A DNA stretch of 34,401 bases, from NCBI GenBank assembly GCA_015501595.1, contig JADNRX010000544.1, positions 1-34,401 of the forward strand, written 5' to 3'. Origin of the DNA: Hymenopellis radicata (taxonomy: Eukaryota; Basidiomycota; Agaricomycetes; Agaricales; Physalacriaceae). Both the position numbers and the translations under genes were made by a program. Positions 19,720-28,536 of the stretch are shown here, piece after piece. The notes beneath the pieces were generated by a model. The model was not told the origin of the DNA. It saw only the letters and a program-made list of their open reading frames with translations, and ran no database searches. Position 1 is the stretch's first letter. Each line of letters starts with the position of its first letter.

Positions 19720-20109
19720 TCATTCCTGGTACAAGCTTGGCTTGATATTTGCTTGACGCTGTCCAAACACTGTCGCGTTTTCTGCCGCCGATGTCGCATT
19801 TTGCTTTCGCTGGGCCTGGTACACTTCCTTGCACATTACAGTTACATTGGCTTGATACTCTTTACAGGCATTGATCACGTACTTCCGCCTAAGCTCAGTC
19901 CATGGGGAAGCAATCAAATGATCTTGAACGCCACAGCACCCCCCGTTTCTGTGCTTAAAGTCTTGCGGGCAATCTTCTTTTACGGTGAACGGTTGTCTGG
20001 GCGGCCCGGTGGGAATATGCTGAACAAGGTACGTACTGGTAGTTAGCTTGTAAAGGTACGGGCTTCTCACCTTTGCTTCTCTCTTGACAGCACTGCCAAG
20101 TAAAGTCAC
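19720..20109 (-). CDS. Tentative small Cys-containing protein of unknown family, 5' end unresolved
   Basis: A minus-strand frame reads HIPTGPPRQPFTVKEDCPQD, then HRNGGCCGVQDHLIASPWTE and KYVINACKEYQANVTVMC, ending PSLYQE. The composition looks natural for a protein. An intron with GTGAGA donor (about 20068) and TTCAG acceptor (about 20016) would join it in phase 0 to a short upstream exon, but no ATG is found in that exon. I do not recognise the protein. It could be the 3' part of a decayed gene. Confidence 0.3.
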   Translation of the reverse strand: MTLLGSAVKREAKVRSPYLYKLTTSTYLVQHIPTGPPRQPFTVKEDCPQDFKHRNGGCCGVQDHLIASPWTELRRKYVINACKEYQANVTVMCKEVYQAQRKQNATSAAENATVFGQRQANIKPSLYQE

Positions 20110-20210
20110 CTGGCTACGGTTTGCACCGTACCGTCATGTCGAGACTCCCCCTCGAGAGCTTTTGTGAGATTTAGATTGCATGCAATACGTCTCTGACTGC
20201 ATCCGATTAG

Positions 20211-21082
20211 GCCGATCCACCAGCGACGCTCTCCTCCCGAGCCAAATACCTTCGGCGCATATCGGACAGCTTTGTCCCATCTTTATCTTCTGCGACTGCC
20301 GAATGTCGAGAAGCCACGTTGAGGAAGGGGACTGCTCTCACCATCCAGAGCCTTGACCTGGCCACTCCATCCCCAAAATTTCCCTCCGAACCCGTATATT
20401 TTTCAGATCAGCCGCTTTACGACGCCGACGCTGCGAAACGTCGTCGGGAAAACGCCCTTTGTGAACGAGGATTATTATCGCCGGCGTCTGTGGAGTGCGG
20501 CGCTCCATCCTCAGCGCCCGTCTCTCGATGGTCTTCCAATTCAAGCCATCGCGATGAGGGGTACCTCGAGAAGGCCTTGCTTCCTCCACACGACAAACAA
20601 GCCGGAAGAGGGAGGCGACGACTTTGGAGGATGGGATCCAGAGTTTGGGACGTATGCCGAGCATGTCAAGACTGGGCGGGGGACGCGTCGAAAGCAGACC
20701 CAGGCCAGGTTACTGCCTTCTCCGCCCCAGCATCATGGACGGCCGTTCTCCAGTTTGGAAGTCGATGTGACTGCACTTACTGCATCTCCCATTCCACGCC
20801 ATCGACAGCGTGCCACACCCGCGTCCCCGTCAGATGACCTTTGTGGTTCCGTTCCATTGTCGCTTCGGCGAGCGTTCCTGGCCGAGGTGTCCGACTGTCA
20901 AAGAGCCCGACACCTTTCTGACGCGCAGTCCATCGTCCCCGGCGTCGCTTTCAGGCGAGCTCCTTCATCTTCGGCAGCCTCTCGACCTGAAAGCGTTCAC
21001 TCCGAAGAGGATGGCGGCCAAATTGCAGAAAATAGGTGACGATGAGAGTAGGAGGCTGACGAGGTTGGCGTTTATGATGTGA
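20211..21082 (+). CDS. Unrecognised fungal protein, 5' end unresolved
   Basis: An acceptor GATTAG at 20205-20210 opens a 166-codon exon (20211-20708) reading AKYLRRISDSFVPSLSSATA, later FPSEPVYFSDQPLYDADAAK and RRLWRMGSRVWDVCRACQDW. A donor at 20709 and acceptor ending at 20833 (intron 125 nt) restore phase 0 into 20834-21082. That last exon reads FVVPFHCRFGERSWPRC, later LDLKAFTPKRMAAKLQKIG, and stops at 21080-21082. Together this is about 248 residues, basic and probably intracellular, with no domain that I can name. A 48-nt intron with GTGAGA at 20164 could precede the first exon, but the frame above it meets a stop before any ATG. Overlapping open frames in the other phases over 20353-21039 are shadows. 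Confidence 0.45.
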
Positions 21083-21944
21083 TGTGATGTATCTCGTCAT
21101 CGTGCTGTTCTATTCAAGCGTGTTGAAGTCTTGAAGCTTGAAGCATGAGGCGCGGCCAATCCACGGATCATGATATTTCTCAATGACAAACAGTCTATCC
21201 TCAGTTCTCGGCTTGTGTTCCTCTGCTGAGGGCCTGTGCTACTTTGGCAGCAGTTTCCCCAACGGCGAGAACACGAACACGTTACTGGATCTGCGCTCCG
21301 ACGTAGATGGCGCATGACTCACAGTCATTATGACCGTGTTAGTGATGCACGCTTGACTGAGCTGCAAGGGTTGCAGTAGCGCCCGCATGGTATTCGTGAG
21401 GTTCTTAGGCCGCGAATATACGCATGCCATCCTAGACTTATGTATTGGCGTGTCGTCTTGAACCATGCTAGGACTCCGAGTCGGCGGTGTGCGCTCGGCG
21501 CCTACGTTCGCTCCTCAGTCCGTCCTGTCATCCCGACCGCTTTGTCTTCACTTGCTCGCTTCGCCTACAGTAATAGCGCAAAACATTGTCAGCGGCTCTT
21601 TGTATCCGCAACCTCGATGAAGGTGCAACGCGAATGTCTCATCCTGGGTTCAACGTGACCGGGCGCTCATGCGCCGCCACATAGACGCCCGAACACTTTG
21701 CCTCGCGAAGTGAAGACATCGCCTTGGCTTGATGAAAGCATGGCTGCTTTCATGTTCATGTGTTCTTGACGCGTCGGCCGTACTTCGTAGCGCCCGAACA
21801 CTTTGCCTTGCGAAGTGAACACATCGCCTTGGCTCGACGAAAGCAGCGAAGCTTCCATGTTCATGTGTTCTCCGCGCCTTAGTCGCTCCAATGTTCATCT
21901 GTGCGGCGGCCCTCTCGTCATTGAGGAGCTGCCGTTTCTCTCAG
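21083..21944. promoter_or_regulatory. Upstream block of repeat-protein copy 2
   Basis: From about 21328 this is the counterpart of the block at 6336-6866 in front of copy 1. It is longer here because of small insertions. No gene is supported between 21083 and 21328. Confidence 0.5.
21684..21870 (+). repeat. Two tandem units upstream of Lys/Asp-rich gene 2
   Basis: Units begin GACGCCCGAACACTTTGCCT (21684) and GCGCCCGAACACTTTGCCTT (21790). Each continues with GCGAAGTGAA, CATCGCCTTGGCT, GA(T/C)GAAAGCA and CATGTTCATGTGTTCT. They match the units at 6618-6790. Confidence 0.7.
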
Positions 21945-21952
21945 TATATAAG
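21945..21952 (+). promoter_or_regulatory. TATA box of Lys/Asp-rich gene 2
   Basis: TATATAAG lies 80 bases before the ATG. The leader that follows contains CAAGTCGACATCCCTTCTCT, identical to the leader of copy 1. Confidence 0.65.
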
Positions 21953-22024
21953 CGCTGGAATTTTAGTCTGGTCGACATCCTTCGGGCCACTCCTCCAACA
22001 AGTCGACATCCCTTCTCTGCAAAC

Positions 22025-23026
22025 ATGTTGGTCAACGTCCTCTCCGTCTTAGCGCTCTCCGCGATCACGCTCGCAGCCCCGGCCGTACGGGCGCCACTTG
22101 ACCAAGGCATGAAAGTGCGCGCTGTGGCCAGATGGGACGACAAGGAGTTCAAGGAGAAGGAATTCAAAGAGAAAGAGTTCAAGGATAAGGACGACAAAGA
22201 CAAGGATTGCGACGAGAAGGACGATAAGGATAGGGACTTTAAAGACAAGGACAAAAAGACGACTTGGGTGGTACGCATATACTTAACCTTGTGCTTAACG
22301 TGTTTCCGCTAACGCCGGCGTCTTCAGACTTGGGATGATAAGGACAAGCACGACCGGAAGGACAAGGACAGGAAGCACGACGAGAAGGAGGACTGCGATG
22401 ACGACGAGAAGGAGAAGCACGAAAAGGAGGAGAAGGAGAAAGAGAAGCACGACGATAAGGATAAGAAGTACAAGCGCCATGACAAGGACGACGGGAAGGA
22501 CAAGGACGACAAGAAGGATAAGGACAGGGACGAGAAGAAGGACAAGGACGAGAAGAAGGACAAGGACGAGAAGAAGGACAAGGACGAGAAGAAGGACAAG
22601 GACGAGAAGAAGGACAAGGACGAGAAGAAGGACAAGGACAAGGATGACAAGAAGGACAAGGACGAGAAGGAGAAGTGCTTATCGGGGTGCAATGAGAAGG
22701 ACGAGAAGGAGAAGGAGAAGAAGAAGCACGACGAGAAGGAGAAAAACAAGGACAAGGACGACAAGAAGGACAAGTACAAACGCCACGACGAGAAGGAGAA
22801 GGATAAACACGACGAGAAGGAGGACTGCGATGACGACAAGGAGAAGGAGAAACACGACAGGAAGGAGAAGAAGAAGGACAAGCACGACGAGAAGGAGGAC
22901 TGCGATGACGAGAAGGAGAAGGGGAAGTACAAGCGCGACGGGAAGGATAAGCACCACGGAAAGGATAAGCACCACGGAAAGGGCAAGCACCACGGCAAGG
23001 GCAAGCACCACGACAAGCACTACTAG
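22025..23026 (+). CDS. Secreted Lys/Asp/Glu-rich repeat protein with His-rich tail, copy 2
   Basis: Exons are 22025-22270 and 22328-23026, giving 314 residues. The first 22 residues (MLVNVLSVLALSAITLAAPAVR) are the same as in copy 1 and form a signal peptide. Exon 1 has two to three FKEKE units. Exon 2 has HDRKDKDRKHDEKEDCDDDE, six exact DEKKDK units, the conserved CLSGCNEKDEKEKEK motif, further KYKRHDEKEKD blocks with EDCDDDK and EDCDDEK, and a tail of HHGKDK/HHGKGK units ending DKHY. Compared with copy 1 the middle is expanded and the FKEKE block is shortened. Conservation of the signal peptide, CLSGC and HH tail while the charged filler varies suggests that these are the working parts. Function is unknown; extracellular metal or polyanion binding is a guess. 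The large antisense open frames here come from the repeats. Confidence 0.8.
22531..22638 (+). repeat. 18-bp minisatellite, six units
   Basis: Six consecutive units of CGAGAAGAAGGACAAGGA encode DEKKDK. They are nearly identical to each other, which points to recent expansion or gene conversion. Copy 1 has five units of a related 18-bp repeat at the corresponding place. Confidence 0.85.
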
Positions 23027-23901
23027 TCATCATGCCGCTAACTTATAAATATGTACCACGGACGTTCGTCTGCTCTAGCATGGACACCTTGTATTTATTG
23101 GCATTGTCGTAGCGGTACCCACTTGATCGCAATCATTATGACATCCTAGCGCATTCCTCTTCGTGCTCAGTAGGACAACGGTCAAAATCTAGCACCCTCT
23201 ATTGAAACCATCAATAACTGTAGATTGTTCATAGGCTTAGAGTTCGATGAGAGATGATACAGACAGTCTGTGACTGGCCCGCAAGAGATGCACGATTGGA
23301 AGGATGCGAACGTCGAAGAGCACAGTGGAGAGTCCTCAATCGCTCTCTAGGGCGAAGACTAGCAGCACCGAGGTACTCGCCCGTTTCGGCGTATGGCAGT
23401 GCGGAGATGAGCTCAATGTTCAACAAGCCCTGATCAAAGTCATCTCTGGAATGCCACTTGTTCAACAGTACGGTATGTACCAGCGAGCTGGTTTACTTCT
23501 GAGTGCCAAAACTAGAACAACGTGAGATAAATGGCATCCATTTCTAACTACATACATTCATTCGTTATGCGAAAATCCAAGGTGATTAATCCTTCGTACT
23601 TATCCCTCCACCTCACCGCGGTACGGCGACGATTTCGGGTACCCATCAGTAGTTCTCTTTGTACCCCGAGCTCTTCGTAATGCAGTTGCCCGTTCATCCC
23701 ATGCTGGTACTGCCCTCTATAGTTGGTATTCATACTCTCGTCAATAGGAGCAGAAAATGCACTGGCTAGCTTTGCCATGAACGCTGATGCCCTGGGAAGA
23801 CAGTAATCATGGGACGAACTCGCTAGCGTTGAAAGGACTCCAGACGATCACCTTTCCGTTGTTGTCGAGAGACATCAGTAAAACGTCGGGGTCTTCCCTA
23901 G

Positions 23902-23944
23902 CATCCCTGGCATCCCTCGCGGGAGGTCAGGGATGCCAGGGATG
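23902..23944. repeat. Perfect 16-bp hairpin
   Basis: CATCCCTGGCATCCCT at 23902-23917 is the exact reverse complement of 23929-23944, with an 11-base loop. The word CATCCCT or AGGGATG recurs about eight times through 23895-24075. Confidence 0.85.
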
Positions 23945-24013
23945 ATGAAGATGTCAGAGACCCATGGTCCCTGATGGGTAGGGTCCCTTTCCACCGAGGG
24001 ATGATGATGATCT

Positions 24014-24039
24014 CTGAGGGATATTTCGCCATCCCTCAG
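24014..24039. repeat. Second hairpin in the AGGGAT-rich block
   Basis: CTGAGGGAT (24014-24022) pairs exactly with ATCCCTCAG (24031-24039) across an 8-base loop. Confidence 0.75.
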
Positions 24040-24544
24040 ATGTCTCTGATGTCTCCCTGCCGTACATCCCTGGCGTATCCACAGTGCACTCCGGCACCTC
24101 GATTCATTTTACGACGCCACACGTTTAGGAGACAATAAAAAATCAATTTATTTGCACTACACGACAAGTACAATACATAAACGCGCTGCTACATAGTTGG
24201 CCTACGGGCCGACGTAGACGTGCCACGGCAAACATGGCGGTTGAGATTGTTTTCCTGGCACACAGCGGGCAGACAGAAACATGCATTGGTCTAGAAACTT
24301 GTTAGCGGGTGAAGGAAATGTGTTGGTCACCGCGCACCTTCAATCTCACGCCAATTTGGGCGCGGAGAGTAGCCGTCTAGCCCGTCGTCGGCGATACTGC
24401 TTGTCGAGCAATGGCATGACCAGTGAACAGGGTGAGGTTTCACTCATGGCGCCTCGTTGTCGTCGTGGGTGATGCACTACTTGGTCGATGTCTAGTTGGT
24501 CGTTGTCATTGCGGTCGTCCTTGCTTGTCCTCGTCTGCATTGTC

Positions 24545-24638
24545 CTCGCTTGGTCGGTGTCCTGGATAGTCTTTGTTCGCCGTCGTCGCCCTCGCTTGGT
24601 CATCGTCCTGCGTAGTCTTTGCTTGCCATCGTCGGCAC
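24545..24638. repeat. 46-bp tandem duplication
   Basis: Two adjacent units share CTCGCTTGGTC, GTCCTG, GTAGTCTTTG (GATAGTCTTTG in unit 1) and TTGCC.TCGTC, with a handful of mismatches. The wider block 24480-24640 is rich in related TCGTC and TTGGTCG words. Confidence 0.65.
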
Positions 24639-24844
24639 AGTACCGCATCCTGTATCGACGTTAACATGCGTAATAGACCACAGAGCACGCGTTCAACCTC
24701 ACCTGTGGCAAATCCAAGGAAAGCAAAATCTTCGAAAGGCAGTCAGCCAGCTGCAAAGACTATCTCACGCGTTTACGCACTTGGGCCGGGCATGGTCTTG
24801 ACCTCAGTGATGGTACCGTATGACTCTATGTCCTGTGGCGCGTG

Positions 24845-25436
24845 TTAGTCTACCAAGCAATCGAAGTCAACCATGGAGCGCAATACAAAATAGCGGCGTG
24901 GAATAGTCGGCGGCGTCGAGTCCAGAGAGGTGAAGTAAATGTCCGACGTGAAAGTAATGTTGAACGACGACTCACGAGTAGGAAACCAAAGAACCAGTCT
25001 AGCTGTTAAGACAGCAGAGCCGTCGACTCCGCCTCGTTCATCATTGTCGTCATCTTGGAGGCGCCAGAGGGATAAGAAAGTCTGCGGGGGGGAAAATCGT
25101 TCAGCGAACTCGTCGACCACGGGCGTGCCATAAGAACAGCGTCGAACAGGAGGATGAAAGCGAGTCGGGGAGGTGATGGTGGGAGGAAGGAAGCCTACCC
25201 ATCATTGTGTGCATGTGCTAAGTCGTGAATCTGCGCCGTCCTCCGTGATAGCCATCGTCCTTGTAGTGATTACCGTCGTATATGGCCTTGCTGTCATGCA
25301 CAAGATGCATTGTGCTTGCACCCGTTGGCTGTGAGTATGTGTGGTCCATCCGTAAAGAGCGTTGTGAGGAGAGCCTGAGGGGCGCTGTGGTGGTGACGAT
25401 AGCTTCAGGCTTGATGTAGGTACCAGAATAGGGCAA
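24845..25436 (-). pseudogene. Possible eroded minus-strand gene of unknown family
   Basis: A minus-strand frame at 25120-24845 reads VDEFAERFSPPQTFLSLWRL, then VLTARLVLWFPTRESSFNIT and TPPTIPRRYFVLRSMVDFD, which has natural protein composition. Just past its stop, another frame gives DIESYGTITEVKTMPGPSA and a stop, but only 21 nt separate a usable GT from the acceptor, too short for an intron. Upstream, 25436-25218 reads RMDHTYSQPTGASTMHLVHD. No start or continuous splice chain could be built. I do not recognise the family. Confidence 0.3.
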
Positions 25437-25898
25437 GAAAGACCCGCACCTTGACGACGCCGCCTGTCAGCAAACAGCGCGGCATCAGCTTGCTAAGTCC
25501 TCTCAGAGCCCGTGGGATCGCCACCGTTGTCTGAGTTAGCAGCGCAATGGGAGCGGTTGGAGAGCGGCGGAGTCCGAATTATTTTTTCCTGCGTGATGCA
25601 AAGTCCAACATCACATGTGCGTGTGCCTGAAGGACTTGGAGATATTTTGGCAAATCTGGTCTGCCAGGCAGTGCCGGCCGCGTCTCGCAAGAGTCAGTGC
25701 GCGTCTGCATCGTCGCGGAGATGAGGGCTCGATAACTCATACAACTTAGGTGACCAGTTTATAAGTATTCCTCGCAATAGTATATTTGGCAGCAACATGA
25801 ATGCCAGTATATGGTCTGCATATTTCCGAGAGACCTCGTTGTATTCAGAGAGCACCGGGGGAAACTCATTCCAGGGCAGGGACTTACCAGAGATCTGA
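25437..25898. other. No supported feature
   Basis: Short open frames exist on both strands (for example 25493-25724) but none can be tied to a family, a start with promoter, or splice partners. Confidence 0.35.
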
Positions 25899-25977
25899 TC
25901 ACAGGGCAGGGATGTCGGGGCCGGGGATAAAGTTGCCGGGATGACCCCGATGTTTTACTGATGGAGGTCGATGGCCT

Positions 25978-26266
25978 TGCGGTTGCTTAGGCCCGAGCAC
26001 TATTGTTCGCAGTCTGCAAGTAGCGTTAGTACAATATGAGTCGTGCTCCCGGCAAGGCCAATCAGTCTCACTATATACAGCATTGGCTGGGTCGACCAGC
26101 GTATAAGAGATATACGAAGAAGACACCATGGCAGCATTCTAATACTTGACGACCTCGGTGAAGGATGAGCCGTGGGCCTTCAGAGGGGACGCGGAAGCGA
26201 AATATGCAGCAGCAGCTAGTGAAAGAGATGTCTGTTTAGTAGATTCAGGAACGAATGTAGGAGTAC
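25978..26266 (-). pseudogene. Minus-strand coding remnant cut by the gypsy LTR
   Basis: Starting at the LTR edge and reading leftward on the minus strand, one frame gives PTFVPESTKQTSLSLAAAAY, then FASASPLKAHGSSFTEVVKY, a single TAG, then NAAMVSSSYISYTLVDPANA and VYSETDWPCREHDSYCTNAT. It is open for about 95 codons apart from that one stop (a TGG-to-TAG change would explain it). The frame runs directly into the retrotransposon boundary, so the element may have inserted in this gene; the rest would then lie beyond the 3' LTR. The family is not recognised. Confidence 0.35.
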
Positions 26267-26638
26267 TGTTGAGGATATCGCGTCCCCCGAGATAACCTCC
26301 GAGTTCCCCATCTCCGAGATCGCCTAGCGTATCTAATCCTTCCTTGATCCGTTATGCCCACAACCCTTATTATGCACATTTCTTATATACTTGTCCCCTA
26401 TGTCGAGAATCTCATCTTATCTTACACCCTTACCATCACCATCGCGTGCCTCAAGTCTTCTCATCGATACCGTCTAAGCTCCGCGCTAGACTTATCTCGA
26501 TCACAGGACTTCAAGAGTTCTCTACGACACTGTTCCTAGCCCTAGCTAGTCTTACGCGTACGTTTCTAACCTCATTCTATTTCGTAAACTAACGCGTACT
26601 AGACGAACAATCTTCTACGTTACTGCAGATCCGTAACA
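26267..26638 (+). repeat. 5' LTR, about 372 bp
   Basis: The LTR begins TGTTGAGGAT and ends ATCCGTAACA, giving imperfect inverted ends TGTT/AACA. A TATA-like TATATAC lies at 26384-26390. The limits are inferred from the TG...CA ends and the adjacent primer-binding site, because the 3' LTR cannot be compared. Confidence 0.7.
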
Positions 26639-26639
26639 T

Positions 26640-26657
26640 TGGTGGACACATTGGGAA
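26640..26657 (+). other. Putative tRNA primer-binding site
   Basis: TGGTGGACACATTGGGAA starts one base after the LTR end with the TGG expected to pair with a tRNA 3' CCA. The tRNA species cannot be named from the sequence alone. Confidence 0.5.
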
Positions 26658-26760
26658 CGTCGCACGAGAATTCACTATACATCCTATCATCGTCCCGCTA
26701 TCATTCTGTAACTCGTAACTCTTGCAATCTCCTACTTCCATAATCATACACATTTATCCT

Positions 26761-28112
26761 ATGGCCGGACAAGGAAGTTCTGAGTCCTCGGCACCGAAGC
26801 TTCGTGCTTCTAGCGTGTGGCAGCAAGGACTCGGGAACCCTCTGAACAAGGGAAACAAACCTACGGATTGGGTCCCGCGTACAGAAACACCTCATTTCCA
26901 GTATAAAGACTGGAAGGGCATTAAGAAACGGGTGAAGGACATGCATGCCGATGACCGTTTAGCCCGAGGTGAGCCCGGCGATTTGTCGGAGAATTCCGAG
27001 GACACCGAATATCCCGATCTTGGAAGTGAGATCGAGTACGCTGCGTTGGACGAGAAGGACATTCAGCCTGACAGTTTGAAGGATATCATTCTGGATGTGA
27101 ATACTTTTCAACCTTACTGTGTTCTTAAAGAGAATGCAGGGAAGTCAGACAAATTCAAGTTCATTCTCGCGCGGCGAGATTCCGCGCTTGAAATTCTGTG
27201 TAAGGATGGTATTTTTAAGCTTCAAGATCTCAGAAAATGTGACAACTGGCAATGTAAGTCCGTGTTCAAGGAAGAATTCAAACAAATGAGAAAGTTACTT
27301 AGCAGTGTCAAAGCAGCTAAATTCTCTCATGAAGATCATCCTGATGGTCTACCCGGCTACCAGATTCGTTCAGACCTTTTTGACACCTTCATCGCACGAC
27401 TCAGTGTACGAGCAGAGTACGCGCGTTCTTCAATGGCAACGTTCGGCAGGAAACCGCCTCCTTACCCGATTTGGACTCCTGCTAATGACGTGTCGGTATG
27501 GCTGAAACAAGAAGACTTCGAACTCACCGGTATTCTATTCATGGCATTAGCTGAAGGATTCCTTTGTGAACTTGATTACTATCATAACTGGACGCACCAT
27601 GAACCAAAGGGACCGCGAATCGATTTTAGCGATCTTGATCCGCAACCGGAAGACGACGTTGATCGGAAGAAACACCTTTCATTGAGCTGGGGAAACATTC
27701 GCAATCGTCCTAGTGGTCGCTTTAGCCAAGGCGTACGAGGAAGAGTCTCGTCCGGAGGATTAGGCAGTACCTGGTTCGGTCGAACTAGACGACCTGGTCC
27801 CGACAGAGATCCTAGACCAAAGCGTCGATCCAAAGGAACACCCCCTTCCTCAGATAGCGAAGAACCCTCCGATGACGATCGATATCGGAGCCCTCGAAGA
27901 AGTTCTGGCCGTCACGGGAAAGGAAGGAAAGGTCCTGGAAGAGGAGATCCGGGAGATGAACCAAGCGATGACGGAGATCGCGGAGGAAACGGACGTCGTA
28001 CTGGTCGTGATCGTCCTACTTCAGACAGACCGATTCAGCAAACCAAAATCGGCGAACCTCACTTTGATCCCAAGTTGAAAGTGTCTGATATTCCAGCCTG
28101 GGACGGAGACAC
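26761..28112 (+). pseudogene. Gypsy gag-pol, N-terminal part before the MITE
   Basis: The ATG at 26761 (MAGQGSSESSAPKLRASSVW) is the first ATG of this frame after the LTR. The frame stays open for about 450 codons to the MITE, where it reads VSDIPAWDGD. The first 330 residues form a long N-terminal domain without a motif that I can name. They are followed by a strongly charged Arg/Ser/Asp/Gly-rich linker (RPKRRSKGTPPSSDSEEPSD and similar). With the MITE in place, translation enters the insertion and stops at 28156-28158, giving a truncated Gag. Removing the 416-bp element plus one 8-bp target copy (424 bp in all) would bring this frame and the downstream frame into register, so the element was one continuous gag-pol frame before the insertion. 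Confidence 0.85.
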
Positions 28113-28528
28113 TAGAGCATGCCACGAGTTTCGGCCAGCGCAGGTAACTCGCAGGTAACCTGCGACTCGTGACTTGCGACCCGGGTTCGCGCAAGTCGCA
28201 GGTTTGAGGTTGGAGCATTCAGCAAGTACTTGTGCAGGTTCCGGTAGTCAGTTAAGATATAATATTATGCATATAAACTGTGTTATACATATAAATATGA
28301 TCCAACAGAGTTGCAATAGGCTATAGAGATGATGTTTGCACTAGTTTGACCTCAGTTGAAGGGGATATGAGTGGGTTATAGCTCAAAACTCGTCAAAAAC
28401 TCGCAAACTCGCGAGTTTTAGACCCGCGAGTCGCGAGTTTGAGACAAGTTGCAAGTCCGGACTTCAGATATGCAAACTCGCGCAAACTCGACCCGCCGGA
28501 CCCGGGTTTAGACTCGTGGCATGCTCTA
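28113..28528. mobile_element. hAT-like MITE inserted in gag, 416 bp
   Basis: Terminal inverted repeats are exact over 17 bases: TAGAGCATGCCACGAGT at the left and its reverse complement at the right end (28512-28528). The flanking 8 bases GGAGACAC occur at 28105-28112 and again at 28529-28536, a perfect 8-bp target duplication as made by hAT transposases. The subterminal DNA is rich in AACTCGC/GCGAGTT and CCCGGGTT words. No coding capacity is present. The centre is AT-rich (about 28240-28330). Confidence 0.92.
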
Positions 28529-28536
28529 GGAGACAC

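Larger units (their letters stand above)
18575..20210. other. Spacer with repeat R copy 2 and one weak minus-strand reading frame
   Basis: Apart from the repeat at 19103-19318 and the tentative coding stretch at 19720-20109, nothing is recognised. A 165-codon minus-strand open frame (18894-19391) lies largely over the repeat and is not supported. Confidence 0.45.
23027..24844. other. Intergenic region with hairpins and a short tandem repeat
   Basis: The first 100 bases are the 3' flank shared with repeat-protein copy 1. Minus-strand frames near 23229-23465 and 23548-23778 look partly protein-like (DFDQGLLNIELISALPYAET; VRWRDKYEGLITLDFRI) but could not be linked into a gene. The hairpin cluster at 23895-24075 and the tandem repeat at 24545-24638 are listed separately. 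Confidence 0.4.

Noticed and set aside
23895..24075. Complete MITE at the AGGGATG cluster
   Set aside because: No matching outer inverted ends and no target duplication could be found around the block.
26722..26760. TTG at 26722 as the start of gag
   Set aside because: The first ATG in this frame is at 26761; nothing supports a TTG start in this element.
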